Below are positions 8,401-16,126 of a DNA stretch of 64,000 nucleotides, one piece after another (the stretch's first letter is position 1; each line of letters starts with the position of its first letter). The translations under genes were made by a program, and so were the position numbers. The stretch covers positions 5,082,417 to 5,146,416 of the forward strand of contig NZ_CP081000.1 of assembly GCF_019645875.1 (NCBI RefSeq). The letters are read 5' to 3'. The notes below the pieces were generated by a model. That model was given only the letters and a program-made list of their open reading frames with translations, did no database searches and was not told the DNA's origin. Source of the DNA: Mycolicibacterium senegalense (GTDB taxonomy: Bacteria; Actinomycetota; Actinomycetes; Mycobacteriales; Mycobacteriaceae).

Positions 8401-8442
8401 TTGACTTGCTCCTCTAGACGACTAGTTTGAATAGTCATCTAG
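8401..8442 (+). promoter_or_regulatory. Promoter and dyad operator of the Pra-like gene
   Basis: TTGACT (8401-8406) could be a -35 box. Downstream is an 11-bp inverted repeat with one mismatch: CTAGACGACTA (8414-8424) and TAGTCATCTAG (8432-8442), separated by seven bases. The dyad covers the expected -10 position near 8423-8429. Its arms match the TAGTC-RY-CTAG box upstream of the GntR gene. Repressor binding would directly block transcription of the pra-ftsK-xis-int unit. Confidence 0.7.
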
Positions 8443-8466
8443 CCAACTTCACCGAAAGGTTCAGCA

Positions 8467-8889
8467 ATGTCCATCCCCAAATGGCTCCAGATCGGCCACG
8501 ACCAGGTATTCGCCCTCGGCGCGTTCCTCGTATCCGAGGTGACGCCCATGATTGACTTCGACAAGTCCTCCGGCGAGAACCGCGTGCAGGCCAGGGATCG
8601 CGATACCGGCTTGCCGCTGTGGCAGGTCGAAGTGCTCGACGGCGACCCGGCGGCACCGAAGCGTAGCCGCACGGTGACGGTTAAGTTCGCCTCTCCCACA
8701 CAGCCGTCTGCGCCTGCAAATTCCAGCGGAACACCCTTTACCCCAGTGTTTTTCGACGGCCTCATGGCGCTCCCATACGTCGAGAAGTCGGGTGACTTCT
8801 CCCGGATCGCCTGGTCGTTCCGCGCCTCCGACATGAGGGCACCGGGCAAGCCGGCCGCGAGCGCAGCGACAAGCCGGGAGTCGGCATGA
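8467..8889 (+). CDS. Pra-like replication/integration/excision activator of an AICE
   Basis: A 140-residue protein starting at ATG 8467 with GAAAGG upstream. It matches from memory the Streptomyces family named plasmid replication, integration and excision activator: an IPKWLQIGHDQVFALGAF-type start, then MIDFDKSS, then TGLPLWQVEVLD, and a final FRASDMRAP. In pSAM2, Pra switches on rep, xis and int transcription. It follows the operator dyad and overlaps the ftsK gene by four bases (ATGA). The assignment is from sequence resemblance plus context. Confidence 0.7.
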   Translation: MSIPKWLQIGHDQVFALGAFLVSEVTPMIDFDKSSGENRVQARDRDTGLPLWQVEVLDGDPAAPKRSRTVTVKFASPTQPSAPANSSGTPFTPVFFDGLMALPYVEKSGDFSRIAWSFRASDMRAPGKPAASAATSRESA

Positions 8890-10208
8890 ATCCCGATCCG
8901 TACGCACAGCTCGATCCCGACACCCCGTTTCGGCTCGATCACGTCGTGAGTTTCCTGACCATTCTCGGCTTGTGGGCGGTGATCATCGTGGGAGTCAGTG
9001 CCGCCATTCTCATCTACTGGCGACTGCACTCACCTGAGACGTTCGAAGAACGGTTCGCCACACCGGCCAGACTGCTGAGCTGGCGACTGCGGGCGTACAT
9101 CACCTGGCACAGCCTCTGTAGGCGCTGCGGCTTGTCAGCGTCAGAGCAGGTCACGCGTCGCGACAAAGAAGGGCGCCAGGTCACTTCGACCCGCTGGCTT
9201 CATCCAAAGCTGTTGGGAACAGAGGTGTCTCAGACCACCCTGCGGCTCACAGTACGGGCAAGGATGGGACAAACCGTGGAAGACCTGGAGCGCGCTGTTC
9301 CAGCGATCCGTGATGCTGCTGGCGCACATTCGGCGCGAGCGGCTGTCGTCTCACCGGGGACGCTGCGCATCGAGCTGATCAAGCGGGAGCAGTTGTCGAC
9401 GGTACGTCACGCAGCGCCGCCAACGGCCGTCGCTACAACCCGAGTCACGATCGGACGGCGTGAGGACGGTTCCGATTGGATCCTCCCCCTGCGCGGGCGA
9501 CACACCCTGACCGTGGGTTGCTCGGGTGCAGGCAAAGGCTCCGTCTTCTGGGGCATCGCCTGCGGACTCGGCCCAGCCGTCGCCGGTGGGTTTGTCCATT
9601 TGATCGGAATTGACCTGAAGTACGGCATCGAATTATCCATCGGCGCAGGCCTATTCACCAAGATCGCCACCACGGAAGCCGACGCCGTGGCAACCCTTGC
9701 CGGGCTAGAGAAGCTGATGGACAAGCGCGGCAACGAGATGGCCGGCCACACGCGCGAGCACCGTCCGACCAAAGCCTCACCCCTTGTTGTGCTGCTGATC
9801 GACGAGCTGGCCGGAGTGACCGCGTACATGAGCGATGCGACCCTGCGTAAGGAAGCCGCCGCCTCGTTGTCACGAATCCTGACCAAGGGTCGTGCGCTGG
9901 GCATCGTGGTCGCCGCGTTCCTGCAAGACCCCCGCAAGGAAATCTTGCCGATGCGAGGCCTCTTTACCCAAACCATCGCGCTTCGACTGCGATCCCACGA
10001 GGAAGTCACGATGGTTCTCGGCGACGGGATGGCCGACAAAGCTCCGGCGCACCGAATCAGACCCGACAGACCCGGCACCGGCTACGTCATCACCGAAGAC
10101 GGCCACACGACCAAGGTCCGATCCGACTACTGGTCTGACGGTCAGATCCGCTCCACTGCAGGGCAATACGGAAGATCGCGGATCGCCGGAGGGCAGAGCA
10201 GTGGATAG
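8886..10208 (+). CDS. FtsK/SpoIIIE-type DNA translocase (TraSA/TraB-like)
   Basis: A 440-residue protein with one N-terminal membrane segment (about residues 23-45) and a C-terminal FtsK/HerA motor. Walker A is GCSGAGKGS at 211-219; Walker B ends LVVLLIDELAG with D306-E307. AICEs transfer as double-stranded DNA through a single FtsK-like protein, without relaxase or type IV secretion genes, and none is seen here. The start overlaps the Pra-like stop. The length is normal for this family and no frameshift is visible. Confidence 0.9.
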   Translation: MNPDPYAQLDPDTPFRLDHVVSFLTILGLWAVIIVGVSAAILIYWRLHSPETFEERFATPARLLSWRLRAYITWHSLCRRCGLSASEQVTRRDKEGRQVTSTRWLHPKLLGTEVSQTTLRLTVRARMGQTVEDLERAVPAIRDAAGAHSARAAVVSPGTLRIELIKREQLSTVRHAAPPTAVATTRVTIGRREDGSDWILPLRGRHTLTVGCSGAGKGSVFWGIACGLGPAVAGGFVHLIGIDLKYGIELSIGAGLFTKIATTEADAVATLAGLEKLMDKRGNEMAGHTREHRPTKASPLVVLLIDELAGVTAYMSDATLRKEAAASLSRILTKGRALGIVVAAFLQDPRKEILPMRGLFTQTIALRLRSHEEVTMVLGDGMADKAPAHRIRPDRPGTGYVITEDGHTTKVRSDYWSDGQIRSTAGQYGRSRIAGGQSSG

Positions 10209-10244
10209 CGGGGTTCGACTTAGTCCAAGCAGCGAGGTGACGCC

Positions 10245-10481
10245 ATGGTGATTCACGGTCTCCGAGAAGCCCTCGTGTCCACCGGCAGCTTTCCTGAGCT
10301 GCTGACCGCAGATCAAGTGTCGACGCTGCTCGGCGTCTCTGCCGCGACGCTTAACCGCTGGGCGGCACTCCGCGAAACGACGGGCGAGCAGATCGGCCCA
10401 CCCTGCTACACGTTGTCCGAGCGGGTCCGGCGCTGGGATGCGGCCGAAGTCCGGTCCTGGCTCAAGCAGGTGCGCCGGTAA
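10245..10481 (+). CDS. xis: Excisionase-like helix-turn-helix protein
   Basis: A 78-residue protein with the MerR/excisionase HTH pattern: LLTADQVSTLLGVSAATLNRW, with a basic wing and a C-terminal WLKQVRR. ATG 10245 is preceded by GAGGTGA. Its stop overlaps the integrase start by one base (TAATG), the usual xis-int arrangement in integrative elements. It should direct the integrase toward excision. Confidence 0.82.
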   Translation: MVIHGLREALVSTGSFPELLTADQVSTLLGVSAATLNRWAALRETTGEQIGPPCYTLSERVRRWDAAEVRSWLKQVRR

Positions 10482-11635
10482 TGGCCGGCAACAACCCGCG
10501 CGGCATCCGTAAACGGCTGAACGCCGCTGGAGGGCCCCGCTATCAGGTCCGCTACCTCATTCGCGATCCCGACGCCCCGTCCGGCTGGGTCGAAACGTCC
10601 GCGACGTTCCCGACCTTGCGCGAGGCGAAGGCGTTCAAGTCCGAGCGCGACAACGAGGCCGCGCTCGGGGCACGTCGGTTCGATCCTCGCCTGGGTCGGA
10701 CGCCACTCAGCAGGATCTGGACGCAGTTCTCCGACACCAAGAAACCGGCGGTCTCACCGAAGACCTGGAGCGGCTACACCCAGCACTGGGAGCTGCGGAT
10801 CAAACCGCGGTTCGGCCACGTGCCAGTCGACGAAATCACCCGTGCCGACGTTCAGGCGTTCATTGACCACCTTAAAGTCGGCCCGTGGGCGAAGGTGTCC
10901 ACTCTGCGCCTGCTGCGGTCGATCCTCGACGTCGCACACCAGGACGGCCGGATCCACCGTAACCCCGCCCTCGGCGTCTCGGCTGGCCGAATTCCCGAGC
11001 GCGAACGGCATAGGTATCTGACCGCTCAGGAAGTCCAGAGGCTCGCTACCGCGTGCGGCGATCAGGGCGACGTGGTGACCATCCTCGCCTACACCGGCCT
11101 GCGCTGGTCCGAACTCGTCGGCCTCCGGGTCAAGGACATCGACCTCAGCGCCCGCCGCCTCTACGTCCGACGGGCGGCACCGGAAGTCGAAGGCCGCATT
11201 GTTATCGGGCCGCCCAAGACCCGAGCCGGTATCCGTACCGTCCCACTCCCCCAAGTCGTCGTCGACATCCTCAAGACACGGATCAGCGGGCGGGCTCCTG
11301 ACGAACCCGCCATCACATCACCCAACGGCGCGATGCTCCGATCGAACAACTGGCGCAGGCACACTCACTGGAACAAAGCACTCAAGAAGACCGACTTGGC
11401 TCCGCTGACCATCCACGATCTGCGCCATACCTATGCCAGCTTGGCCCGCAAATCCGGCGCTGACCTTCGCTACGTACAGAAGACCATGGGCCACTCAACG
11501 CCGACTGTCACCGCGAACATCTACAGCGACCTCTACGCCGACGAGCTGGACCAGGTCGCAACCAACCTCGATCAACTTCACGCGACAGAGATACACACAC
11601 CGAAGACCGGACAAGAACCGGACGAATCAAACTGA
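10481..11635 (+). CDS. int: Tyrosine recombinase (integrase)
   Basis: A 384-residue phage-type integrase. An N-terminal arm-binding/SAM-like domain (about 60-160) is followed by the catalytic domain. The active-site residues are present: R208 in YTGLRW, H312 and R315 in HDLRH, H338 in MGHSTP and the nucleophile Y348 in IYSDLY. The gene ends 38 bases before the encoded CCA end of a tRNA-Phe gene. This fits site-specific integration into that tRNA. All core residues are intact, so it should be active. Confidence 0.95.
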   Translation: MAGNNPRGIRKRLNAAGGPRYQVRYLIRDPDAPSGWVETSATFPTLREAKAFKSERDNEAALGARRFDPRLGRTPLSRIWTQFSDTKKPAVSPKTWSGYTQHWELRIKPRFGHVPVDEITRADVQAFIDHLKVGPWAKVSTLRLLRSILDVAHQDGRIHRNPALGVSAGRIPERERHRYLTAQEVQRLATACGDQGDVVTILAYTGLRWSELVGLRVKDIDLSARRLYVRRAAPEVEGRIVIGPPKTRAGIRTVPLPQVVVDILKTRISGRAPDEPAITSPNGAMLRSNNWRRHTHWNKALKKTDLAPLTIHDLRHTYASLARKSGADLRYVQKTMGHSTPTVTANIYSDLYADELDQVATNLDQLHATEIHTPKTGQEPDESN

Positions 11636-11673
11636 CAACCGAGTGCAAGACCCGTGTCAATGCAGGTGAAGAT

Positions 11674-11720
11674 TGGTGGCCAGGGCCGGGATCGAACCGG
11701 CGACCTTCCGCTTTTCAGGC
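11674..11720. other. Predicted attachment site in the 3' half of tRNA-Phe
   Basis: The integrase gene lies directly against the 3' end of tRNA-Phe, and the tRNA is complete on the chromosome side. Tyrosine integrases of AICEs normally recombine in a core that overlaps the tRNA 3' half and restore it. The exact core cannot be defined without the other junction. Confidence 0.5.
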
Positions 11721-11750
11721 GGACGCTCGTACCAACTGAGCTACCTGGCC
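11674..11750 (-). tRNA. tRNA-Phe (GAA)
   Basis: Read on the minus strand, the acceptor GGCCAGG pairs with CCTGGCC, followed by discriminator A and an encoded CCA. The anticodon stem TCCGC/GCGGA encloses loop CTGAAAA, giving anticodon GAA. The T-arm GCCGGTTCGATCCCGGC is regular. It is the last gene of a Glu-Asp-Phe tRNA cluster and the integration target of the element. Confidence 0.97.
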
Positions 11751-11789
11751 GGAAGGCCGTCGGCCTTAGACCGAAGTGCCTCGCCGTGA

Positions 11790-11866
11790 TGGCGACCCTG
11801 ACGGGACTCGAACCCGCGACCTCCGCCGTGACAGGGCGGCGCGCTAACCAACTGCGCCACAGGGCC
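11790..11866 (-). tRNA. tRNA-Asp (GTC)
   Basis: Acceptor GGCCCTG pairs with CAGGGTC, with discriminator G and encoded CCA. The anticodon stem CCGCC/GGCGG encloses CTGTCAC, giving anticodon GTC. It lies 36 bases after tRNA-Glu and 40 bases before tRNA-Phe on the same strand. Confidence 0.97.
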
Positions 11867-11902
11867 TTACTTTTCCAGCATGCTCCACGTTTCCGTGTTG
11901 CG

Positions 11903-11975
11903 TACCCCCAACGGGATTCGAACCCGTGCTACCGCCGTGAAAGGGCGGCGTCCTAGGCCACTAGACGATGGGGGC
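11903..11975 (-). tRNA. tRNA-Glu (TTC)
   Basis: Acceptor GCCCCCA pairs with TGGGGGT, and the anticodon stem CCGCC/GGCGG encloses CTTTCAC, giving anticodon TTC. No CCA is encoded. It is the first gene of the minus-strand tRNA cluster. Confidence 0.97.
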
Positions 11976-12110
11976 CTAATCCGAATCTCTCCGGGGTACT
12001 CGTCAACCTCGTTCGTTGGGAGCTTCGATAGCTTAGGGTACGGATGCCCAAATCTTCAAACCAGGTGGTCGCGACACCAATTTGAGTCATCTTGTACCCT
12101 GTCTTCTCGC
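11976..12110. promoter_or_regulatory. Divergent tRNA promoter region
   Basis: This 135-base gap separates minus-strand tRNA-Glu from plus-strand tRNA-Lys. GTACCCT occurs in both directions: TACCCT at 12095-12100 on the plus strand and its complement at 12035-12040. Each could be a TANNNT -10 box, the plus copy lying 10 bases before the tRNA. Confidence 0.5.
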
Positions 12111-12186
12111 GCCCCTATAGCTCAGTTGGTAGAGCTACGGACTTTTAATCCGCAGGTCGTAGGTTCGAGCCCTACTGGGGGCACCA
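12111..12186 (+). tRNA. tRNA-Lys (TTT)
   Basis: Acceptor GCCCCTA pairs with TGGGGGC, discriminator A and encoded CCA. The anticodon loop CTTTTAA gives anticodon TTT. It is divergent from the Glu-Asp-Phe cluster, the same arrangement as in other mycobacteria. Confidence 0.97.
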
Positions 12187-12310
12187 GAGCGCCGCCGCAT
12201 GGCGGGTCACGGTGTGGTTCACAGGTGATGCGTGGCTCAACCCACGAGCACCACGGGCCACTCCCGTTTATCGTTGTGGCCGGGGATCAGTTGGAACGAA
12301 GGAGTCACCG

Positions 12311-12667
12311 ATGTTGTCCCGGCGCCCGCACACTCGAGTCGTGGCCACCGCGATCGGCGCGGCCATGCTGACTGCAAGCGCCGCTTTCGGGGTCGCACCT
12401 GCCCACGCGGACGCTCAGGACGACCAGTTCTACAGCATCGTCAAAGAGCTGAACATCCCGACCAACTCGGCCGAGGAGGCCGGCCAGGTCGGTCGCGGGG
12501 TCTGCGATGCGCTCACGAAAGGCAAGATCGAGCCTGCCCGCACGGTGCGGGGTGTGATCAGCCAGTTGATGAACCAGGCAGGCATCGACAAGCACCAAGC
12601 GGCGAACCTGGTCAAGGGGGCGGTCAAGGTCTACTGCCCGCAGAACGCCCCGTTCGTCGGCCGCTGA
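12311..12667 (+). CDS. Secreted DUF732 protein
   Basis: A 118-residue exported protein. ATG 12311 is chosen because GAAGGAG lies seven bases upstream and the signal peptide then begins at once (MLSRRPHTRVVATAIGAA, cleavage after AHA). The mature part is a small helical domain with two cysteines, in GVCDAL and VYCPQ, typical of the mycobacterial DUF732 family. Function is unknown. It stands alone between tRNA-Lys and the convergent oxygenase gene. Confidence 0.85.
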   Translation: MLSRRPHTRVVATAIGAAMLTASAAFGVAPAHADAQDDQFYSIVKELNIPTNSAEEAGQVGRGVCDALTKGKIEPARTVRGVISQLMNQAGIDKHQAANLVKGAVKVYCPQNAPFVGR

Positions 12668-12701
12668 AGCACACCCGGGGGCTCACGAGAGCCGTGCCGC
12701 G

Positions 12702-13733
12702 TCAAACCTTGGGGCAGTAATGCATCTCGTTGTCGCGGTGCCCGATCGGCGGCAGGTTGCGGGCCGGCGTGTGCACCAGCGGAGCGTCGGCCGGAAGCCG
12801 TCCCGTGGCACGGTCCCACGCGGTGCGCGCTCGGGGATGCATGCGTCGCCGCCTGGGTACGAGCTTGAAGACGTGGCCGATCACCTTGCCCAGCAAGCGA
12901 TGCCGTTTCTCGTCACGGTCCGACCAGGTGTATCCCATCAGCTCGCGCACCGCCGGGTGGTACAGCCCGACGGTGAACCATACGAACAACGGGTGCACCA
13001 CGTACTTGCGCTGCAGCGCCCACATCCAGTCGGGCAGCTTGGCGGCAAACGGCGGCTTCGGCAGCTCACTGAGATCCAGCACGTCGCGGGCGGCCTGGTT
13101 GTTCTCTAATACGTTGCGGCACATGTGTTCCCAATAGACCTGGAAGTCTTCCCAGGTTTCCGGCACCGGCCGCATGCTCATGCCGTACATCGAGTACCAC
13201 TGCTTGTGCTCTTCGAACAGCTGCCGCTTGTCGGCCTCGGAGATCCCGCCGGCGAGCCGGTCCGCGACGATGATCGTGCCGACGAAGAACGTCGAATGTG
13301 CCCAGTAAAAGACCTCGGGATTCAACGCGTGGTAACGGCGGCCCTGGGCGTCGACCCCTTTGATGTCGACGTGGTAGTCACGCACCTCGGCGCCGGTTTG
13401 CGGCGCGCGGTGGCCGTCGAACACCACGCCGCCGATGGGGTACAGCGAGCGCAGCAGGCGGGGCCAGCGTTCCTGGAAGAAGATCGAGTGCTCCATCACC
13501 GCCGCACCCAGCTGGGGATGCATGTTCTGCATCGACCCGGCCCACGGACCCTGCAGCATGCCTCGCCAGTCGCCGAAGTACTTCCAGGTCAGCGAATCCG
13601 GTCCGAGTGGGATCGGCGGCGCCTCATATCCGCCCGGGGCGGCCGGGCAACCCGCCGCCACCGCGGCGGATCCGCTGGTCACGGGGCATGTCTCAGAAGT
13701 ATCTTGTGTCACAGGTGCGCTTTCTGCCGGCAA
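12702..13733 (-). CDS. DUF2236 (MpaB-like) oxygenase family protein
   Basis: A 343-residue protein of the DUF2236 family, which includes latex-clearing and MpaB'-type heme oxygenases. Conserved features are visible: GVVFDGHRAP, VRDYHVDIKGVD, ALNPEVFYWAHSTFF, and a DEKRHRLLGK near the C-terminus. The start is TTG 13733 with AGGA upstream; GTG 13712 is an alternative. It is divergent from a TetR gene with an operator palindrome between them, so it is probably repressed by that regulator. The substrate is unknown. Confidence 0.8.
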   Translation of the reverse strand: MPAESAPVTQDTSETCPVTSGSAAVAAGCPAAPGGYEAPPIPLGPDSLTWKYFGDWRGMLQGPWAGSMQNMHPQLGAAVMEHSIFFQERWPRLLRSLYPIGGVVFDGHRAPQTGAEVRDYHVDIKGVDAQGRRYHALNPEVFYWAHSTFFVGTIIVADRLAGGISEADKRQLFEEHKQWYSMYGMSMRPVPETWEDFQVYWEHMCRNVLENNQAARDVLDLSELPKPPFAAKLPDWMWALQRKYVVHPLFVWFTVGLYHPAVRELMGYTWSDRDEKRHRLLGKVIGHVFKLVPRRRRMHPRARTAWDRATGRLPADAPLVHTPARNLPPIGHRDNEMHYCPKV

Positions 13734-13755
13734 GACGGTGTCCTGTTTTCAAATG

Positions 13756-13773
13756 TGACTACACATGTTGTCA
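13756..13773. promoter_or_regulatory. TetR operator palindrome
   Basis: TGACTACA and TGTTGTCA face each other around a central CA, giving an 18-bp palindrome with one mismatched pair near each end of the core. It lies in the 59-base gap between the divergent DUF2236 and TetR starts and would cover both promoters. Confidence 0.65.
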
Positions 13774-13792
13774 TCGGAGCTTAGGAGTAGAT

Positions 13793-14377
13793 GTGCCATC
13801 CGGTCAACGACGCGGCCGATGGTCGGGCGTTCCGCTTCAGGAACGCGCGGCACGTCGGCGCGACGACCTGATCGCCGCGGGCGTCACCTTGCTGGGCAAA
13901 GCCGACGGCCCGGCGTTGACGGTTCGGGCGGTGTGCCGGGCCGCCGAACTCACCGAGCGGTACTTCTACGAGAGCTTCACCGACCGCGACACGTTCGTCC
14001 GGGCGGTCTACGACGACGTCTGCGCCCGGGCCATGTCAGCCCTGACGACGGCTGTCACACCCCGCGAGGCCGTCGAACAATTCGTCGCGCTCATGGTCGA
14101 CGACCCCACCCGAGGCCGGGTGCTGCTACTGGCCCCGGAATCCGAGCCGGTGCTGACCCGCTCGGGCGCCGAGTGGATGCCGGACTTCATCGGCCTGCTG
14201 CAGCGCAAACTCACTCGCATCGCTGACCCGGTACGCCAAGCCATGATCGCCACCAGTCTGATCGGCGCGTTGACCGCGCTGTTCACCGCGTATCTCGACG
14301 AGCGGCTGCCGGCCAGCCGCGAACAGTTCATCGACTACTGCGTCGACCTGCTGCTGGGCCGGGTCGGAAGTTTCTGA
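13793..14377 (+). CDS. TetR family transcriptional regulator
   Basis: A 194-residue regulator. GTG 13793 is chosen because TAGGAG lies six bases upstream. The N-terminal HTH covers roughly residues 18-62, including LTVRAVCRAAELTERYFYESFTD-type sequence. The C-terminal ligand domain ends in FIDYCVDLLLGR. It probably controls the divergent DUF2236 gene and itself through the palindrome in their shared promoter. The ligand is unknown. Confidence 0.88.
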   Translation: MPSGQRRGRWSGVPLQERAARRRDDLIAAGVTLLGKADGPALTVRAVCRAAELTERYFYESFTDRDTFVRAVYDDVCARAMSALTTAVTPREAVEQFVALMVDDPTRGRVLLLAPESEPVLTRSGAEWMPDFIGLLQRKLTRIADPVRQAMIATSLIGALTALFTAYLDERLPASREQFIDYCVDLLLGRVGSF

Positions 14378-14386
14378 GCGACGGAC

Positions 14387-14827
14387 CTATTCGTCCGGGG
14401 TGCTCGCCTCGGCGATCGGCTCTTGTTCGGCCGCGGCGGCCTCGTCTTCGGCGGCCTTGGCTTCACGCCCCGCCGAGCTGGCGATGGACGCACCAGGGTG
14501 CGTCTCGGTGGCATGGTCGCCATCGCAGTTGAGCGACACCTCTGTCACGTCTTCGCGATATTCGTAGTAGGTGTCGGACGTCTGCGGCACCAACTGGCGG
14601 ACGGTCCAGGCATTGGTGACGATGCACTCGTCGCGCGGCAACCGGCTCCCCACGGTGACCGCGACGTGCGCCGTACCTCCGCCGTCCTCGATGGCGGTCA
14701 CCGCGTCGCTGTACTTTTGCCCCACGACGTCGGGGGCCGCTTGGGCCGTCCCCGCGCCCATCACCGCGAACGCAAAACCCGCCGCGGACATCCCGATGAC
14801 ACTTCCGAACCCGATCGCGATCTTCAT
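14387..14827 (-). CDS. Secreted PASTA-like small protein, copy 3
   Basis: A 146-residue exported protein starting at ATG 14827 with a signal peptide ending in GTAQA. The mature part begins APDVVGQKYSDAVTAIEDGG, a single PASTA-like fold, then a Cys pair (DECIV and LNCDGD). The tail is Ala/Glu-rich and ends in ASTPDE. It belongs to a tandem family of three. Codon use matches the chromosome. No binding partner is known; cell-wall association is a guess from the PASTA similarity. Confidence 0.85.
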   Translation of the reverse strand: MKIAIGFGSVIGMSAAGFAFAVMGAGTAQAAPDVVGQKYSDAVTAIEDGGGTAHVAVTVGSRLPRDECIVTNAWTVRQLVPQTSDTYYEYREDVTEVSLNCDGDHATETHPGASIASSAGREAKAAEDEAAAAEQEPIAEASTPDE

Positions 14828-14982
14828 CTGGCCCGACCTTCCCCGTCCGGTGATCTCTCCCGGAAGTGGGGCGGCAGCGCTTTCGATAGTGCCTTGGGTC
14901 GCCCCACGGCTCGCGACGCATGTCACGAGCTTCGGGAGCTAGTTGAATTCTAGCTGTCCGGACGGTTGACGGACGGCTACTT

Positions 14983-15411
14983 CTACTCGTCGGGCGTGCT
15001 GGCCTCGGCGAGTTCTTCCTGCTCGGCAGCGGCCGCCTCATCAGCGGCCTTCTTGGCCTCACGTCCGGCCGGGCTGGCTACCGAGGCACCAGAGTGAGTC
15101 GAGGAGGCGTACCCACCGTCGCAGTTGAGGGAGAGCATCACCTCGTCCTCGGCATGGGTGTACTCATCGCCGGCGTCGCGCACGAACGGGGCGTCCCAGA
15201 CATGGGTGACCACACACTCGTCCTTGGCCAGCTTGCTGCCGACGGTGACCGCCACCTTGGCCGTACCGCCGTCGTCCTCTATCGCCGAGGCGGCGTCTTC
15301 GTAGGTCTCACCCACCACGTCGGGGGCGGCAGCCGCCACCGCACCGCCGAACAATCCGGATGCCATCACAGCGATCGCCACCCCAGCTCCGGAAACGACA
15401 AGTCTCTTCAT
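14983..15411 (-). CDS. Secreted PASTA-like small protein, copy 2
   Basis: A 142-residue paralogue starting at ATG 15411 with signal peptide ending in AVAAA. The mature start is APDVVGETYEDAASAIEDDG, with cysteines in DECVV and LNCDGG. The tail SPAGREAKKAADEAAAAEQE ends in ASTPDE. It carries a DAPFVRD segment shared with copy 1 but lost in copy 3. It probably arose by tandem duplication. Confidence 0.87.
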   Translation of the reverse strand: MKRLVVSGAGVAIAVMASGLFGGAVAAAAPDVVGETYEDAASAIEDDGGTAKVAVTVGSKLAKDECVVTHVWDAPFVRDAGDEYTHAEDEVMLSLNCDGGYASSTHSGASVASPAGREAKKAADEAAAAEQEELAEASTPDE

Positions 15412-15544
15412 CGCCTCGCACGACTCCTCACGGCCATCCCGACTACAGATTCAGCCGGGAAGTTACCGAGAGAAGGACGAAAGCCGGTGGCGGAGAAGCG
15501 AATTGCGGGTTAACGCTATGCGTCGCGTCGTCGAACGCGTGCGC

Positions 15545-15997
15545 CTACTCGTCGGGTGTGCTGACCTCGGCGAGCTCAGCCTGCTCAGCGAGTTGAGCCT
15601 GCTGTTCGGCGTACTCCTGCTTCGCCGCCTCCAGATCATCGGCAGCCTTGGCCTCACGGCCGGCCGGGCTGGCCACCGAGGCGCCGGGGTGGGTGGCGGT
15701 GGCATGGCCGCCGTCGCAGTTCAGGGACACCATGACCTCACCGTCGGCATGGCTGCCGTCCCGGACGAACGGGGCATCCCACGCGTTGGTGACGATGCAA
15801 TCGTCCTGGGACAGCTTGCTGCCGACCGTGACCGCCACCTTGGCGCTGGCCCCGCTATCCTCGATCGCACTCGAAGCGTCCGAGTAGGTTTGGCCGACCA
15901 CGTCAGGCGCGGCGGCGGCAACACCGGCGCCGAACAACAGGGATACGGCCGCACCGGCGGCAATTGCGGCTCCGGCACCAACGACAAGCTTTTTCAC
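15545..15997 (-). CDS. Secreted PASTA-like small protein, copy 1
   Basis: A 150-residue paralogue starting at ATG 15997. The signal peptide ends in GVAAA and is followed by APDVVGQTYSDASSAIEDSG. Cysteines lie in DDCIV and LNCDGG. The tail SPAGREAKAADD is followed by a Glu/Gln/Ala coiled segment and ends in VSTPDE. It is the most upstream of the three copies, so any shared transcript would start here. Confidence 0.87.
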   Translation of the reverse strand: MKKLVVGAGAAIAAGAAVSLLFGAGVAAAAPDVVGQTYSDASSAIEDSGASAKVAVTVGSKLSQDDCIVTNAWDAPFVRDGSHADGEVMVSLNCDGGHATATHPGASVASPAGREAKAADDLEAAKQEYAEQQAQLAEQAELAEVSTPDE

Positions 15998-16126
15998 GTG
16001 TGCCCAACCTCCGAGCGTGGGTATCCGACAGATGTTCGTGCGGATCCTACAGTCGGCACGGCCGCTCCGCAGGACTCACGAACGCGCCCGCGCGGCAACT
16101 TGATGTCACCGGGTTACACAGATATA

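Larger units (their letters stand above)
1..11676. mobile_element. Right part of an integrated AICE with defence cargo
   Basis: Integrase, excisionase, FtsK translocase and KorSA/Pra-like regulators end against tRNA-Phe. To their left lies a block of accessory genes unlike the syntenic mycobacterial core that starts right of the tRNAs. No second copy of the tRNA-Phe 3' end was found in bases 1-11,635, so the element must extend left of the window, or a rearrangement has removed its end. No replication initiator gene is present in the sequenced part. Confidence 0.75.

Noticed and set aside
10673..10695. GGTTCGATCC inside the integrase gene, like a tRNA T-arm and thus a possible att duplicate
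   Set aside because: It matches only about ten bases, is in the opposite orientation to tRNA-Phe, and sits within an intact coding frame.
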